From Gammaproteobacteria bacterium (lineage in GTDB: Bacteria; Pseudomonadota; Gammaproteobacteria; Magnimaribacterales; Magnimaribacteraceae): a stretch of DNA of 24,449 nt. Position numbers and translations under genes: made by a program. Under the pieces are notes generated by a model. That model worked only from the letters and a program-made list of their open reading frames with translations, ran no database searches and was not told the DNA's origin. Where the stretch lies: assembly GCA_012965075.1 (NCBI GenBank), contig DTSY01000128.1:1-24449 (forward strand), in the 5' to 3' direction. This document shows, piece after piece, positions 22,887-24,449 of the stretch (within the stretch, counting starts at the first letter, position 1; every line of letters begins with the position of its first letter).

Positions 22887-23780
22887 ATGTTAGACAGACA
22901 TCTTGGACCTTTCTTATCTCATCTCGAGATAGTGAGACACCTTTCTCCTCACACAATAAACAGCTACAAGAGGGATTTGAGCTCTTTTTTTTCTTTCTTA
23001 AAGGAGAAAAAGGATTCTTGGGAAGAAATACAAGATCATCAGGTTAGAGAGTTTATTGCCAGTGAAAGGAGAAGGGGTTTGAATCCTAGAAGCCTGCAAC
23101 GGATGCTGTCTTCTATTCGCAGCTTCTTTAACTATTTATTAGATGAAGAAATTATTGATACTAACCCTGCAGCTGATATCAGTTCCCCTAAATCAGCGCA
23201 ACTTTTGCCCAAGGCCCTGGATACTGATCTGGTTAAAAGACTTTTGGATTTTAAGCCACAAGGAGATCTTGAAATCAGAGATAAGGCTATGTTTGAACTT
23301 TTATATTCGTCAGGCTTAAGGCTTTCTGAACTCTGCGGTCTTGATTTAGGCGGTGTCTCCATCAAGGAAAGGTCATGTCGTGTAGTCGGTAAGGGAAACA
23401 AGACAAGAGACTTGCCAATTGGAGAAAAAGCCATACAGGGGCTAAGGGATTGGCTTTTGGTTCGGAAAAAGATTTCCACTGATAATAATGAGGCTTTGTT
23501 CTTAAATAAGAATGGTAAAAGACTCTCGGCTAGATCAGTCCAGCTTAGACTAGAGAGGTTAAGTAAAAAAAGAGGGCTGCCAATGGTTAATCCCCATATG
23601 TTAAGGCATTCTTTTGCTAGCCATATCTTAGAATCCAGTGGAGACTTGAGGGCTGTTCAAGAAATGTTAGGACACTCTGATATAGGAACAACACAAATAT
23701 ATACAAAACTGGATTTCCAACATCTATCCAAGGTATATGACGAAGCTCATCCAAGGGCTAAGACCAGAAAAAATAAATGA
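22887..23780 (+). CDS. xerC: Site-specific tyrosine recombinase XerC
   Basis: Resolves chromosome dimers at dif together with XerD. It has 297 residues, the family length. An N-terminal SAM-like core-binding domain (about 5-90, with HTINSYKRDL) is followed by the catalytic domain. All six catalytic positions are there: Arg145 (SSGLRLSEL), Lys169 (VVGKGNK), His237 and Arg240 (HMLRHSFASH), His263 (LGHSDIGTTQ) and Tyr272 (IYTKLD). Each is offset by 3 from E. coli XerC. Context (dapF-DUF484-xerC-yigB) identifies it as XerC rather than XerD or a phage integrase. It starts directly after the DUF484 stop and overlaps the next gene by 4 bases. Confidence 0.95.
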   Translation: MLDRHLGPFLSHLEIVRHLSPHTINSYKRDLSSFFSFLKEKKDSWEEIQDHQVREFIASERRRGLNPRSLQRMLSSIRSFFNYLLDEEIIDTNPAADISSPKSAQLLPKALDTDLVKRLLDFKPQGDLEIRDKAMFELLYSSGLRLSELCGLDLGGVSIKERSCRVVGKGNKTRDLPIGEKAIQGLRDWLLVRKKISTDNNEALFLNKNGKRLSARSVQLRLERLSKKRGLPMVNPHMLRHSFASHILESSGDLRAVQEMLGHSDIGTTQIYTKLDFQHLSKVYDEAHPRAKTRKNK

Positions 23781-24449
23781 GTATTAAGGCTGTATCTTTT
23801 GATTTGGATGACACCTTGTGGCCCTTGCTACCCGTCATACTCAAGGCAGAGAAAGATACTAATCAGTGGCTAATTGATAATTACCCTGGGGTTGAAGTAC
23901 TTCTAAAAAGCCAAGAGGCGATGAAAATCAGAGATGATCTGATTTCCAAAAAAAATGACTTAGTGAATCAGTTATCGAAGCTTAGGGAACTGTCACTTGT
24001 TGAGTTAGGCATTAGATCCGGCTATAACAGAGAGGAATCACAAATCATGGCAAGGGAGTCTTTTAAAATATTTTTCTCTGGTCGGAACGATGTAACTCTT
24101 TATGAAGGAACCGAACAGACTCTAAAAAACTTAAAAGAAAAATATGTTCTTGGTGTGATTACAAACGGAAATGCGGATCTTGAGAAAATCGGTATAAGTC
24201 ATTATTTTGATTTCAATGTATCCGCCGAGAATATGAATGTAGGAAAACCAGATCCATTGATCTTTGAAGAGGCTGCAAGAGAAACTGGATTCAAAGCTGA
24301 AGAAATTTGTCACGTGGGGGATCATCCAATAAATGATGTAGAGGGCAGCTTTAAGGCAGGCATGAAAGCCATTTGGTTTAACAAAAAGGGAATAGACTGG
24401 CCCCTAGATAAGAAAGCAGATTTTGAGGAAATAAGCTCTTGGAATCAGT
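23777..24449 (+). CDS. yigB: HAD-family phosphatase, YigB-like, cut by window end
   Basis: HAD-superfamily hydrolase; E. coli YigB acts on the riboflavin intermediate 5-amino-6-(5-phosphoribitylamino)uracil. About 224 residues are visible and the stop codon lies outside the window. Motif I FDLDDTLW has nucleophile Asp9 and acid/base Asp11. Motif II is VITNGN, motif III the Lys in GKPDP, and motif IV HVGDHPINDV. A helical cap lies between motifs I and II (about 17-105). The start overlaps the xerC stop (ATGA). The E. coli order xerC-yigB and the long cap support the name; the substrate is inferred from the homologue. A generic phosphoglycolate-like HAD would be the alternative. Confidence 0.88.
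   Translation, partial: MSIKAVSFDLDDTLWPLLPVILKAEKDTNQWLIDNYPGVEVLLKSQEAMKIRDDLISKKNDLVNQLSKLRELSLVELGIRSGYNREESQIMARESFKIFFSGRNDVTLYEGTEQTLKNLKEKYVLGVITNGNADLEKIGISHYFDFNVSAENMNVGKPDPLIFEEAARETGFKAEEICHVGDHPINDVEGSFKAGMKAIWFNKKGIDWPLDKKADFEEISSWNQ

Noticed and set aside
23132..23479. Open frame of about 115 codons on the minus strand, opposite xerC
   Set aside because: Antisense to a fully conserved recombinase domain; no ribosome site or recognisable motif.
22887..23780. Tyrosine recombinase as a sign of an integrated mobile element
   Set aside because: The dapF-DUF484-xerC-yigB context, residue spacing and length identify housekeeping XerC; no att-like repeats, cargo or phage genes nearby.
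1..24449. An undescribed defence, mobile or biosynthetic system
   Set aside because: Nearly every gene is a recognisable core-genome family in conserved order, and there is no accessory island, repeat array or unusual composition block that I could detect by eye.

Overview
The window looks like core chromosome of an AT-rich, streamlined gammaproteobacterium. Three conserved neighbourhoods point that way: miaB-ybeZ-ybeY-ybeX-lnt, ubiE/ubiB next to tatABC, and lptM-lysA-dapF-DUF484-xerC-yigB. They occur with tkt-pgk-fba and metK-ahcY-metF. Very short spacers, frequent 1-14 nt gene overlaps, AT-rich codon use and the absence of mobile elements, RNA genes or phage genes would suit a small-genome marine lineage such as SAR86. 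That placement is inference from style and gene order, not from a marker search.

Left part, minus strand (1-6338): one apparent operon, read right to left, runs miaB, ybeZ/phoH-like, ybeY, corC/ybeX, lnt, an L,D-transpeptidase lipoprotein and a glutathione peroxidase cut by the window edge. It combines tRNA modification, RNA quality control, lipoprotein maturation and envelope maintenance. Divergent from it is a DUF1820 gene (6381), which converges on orn (6725-7273). Divergent from orn is a DUF6279 lipoprotein gene (7315).

Middle (8206-11758, plus strand): ubiE and ubiB overlap by 1 nt, with no ubiJ between them. A recognisable promoter then leads into tatA (57 aa), tatB and tatC. From 16467 down to 11778 on the minus strand lie tkt, pgk, a class I (eukaryote-type) fructose-bisphosphate aldolase and dtd. 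No glyceraldehyde-3-phosphate dehydrogenase gene is present in this cluster.

Right part (16596-24449, plus strand): a tightly packed run of metK, ahcY, metF (methyl cycle), lptM (a 45-aa lipoprotein easily missed), lysA, dapF (lysine and peptidoglycan precursor), DUF484, xerC and a yigB-like HAD phosphatase truncated by the window end. No internal gap exceeds about 30 nt.

There is no stretch over 300 bases without a gene, and I saw no CRISPR array, IS element, tRNA, rRNA or defence system. I did not find a convincing undescribed system. The most useful observations are two small genes (tatA, lptM), unusual substitutions in motifs of Dtd, DapF, UbiB, TatA and YbeY, the missing ubiJ, and a few short non-coding structures.
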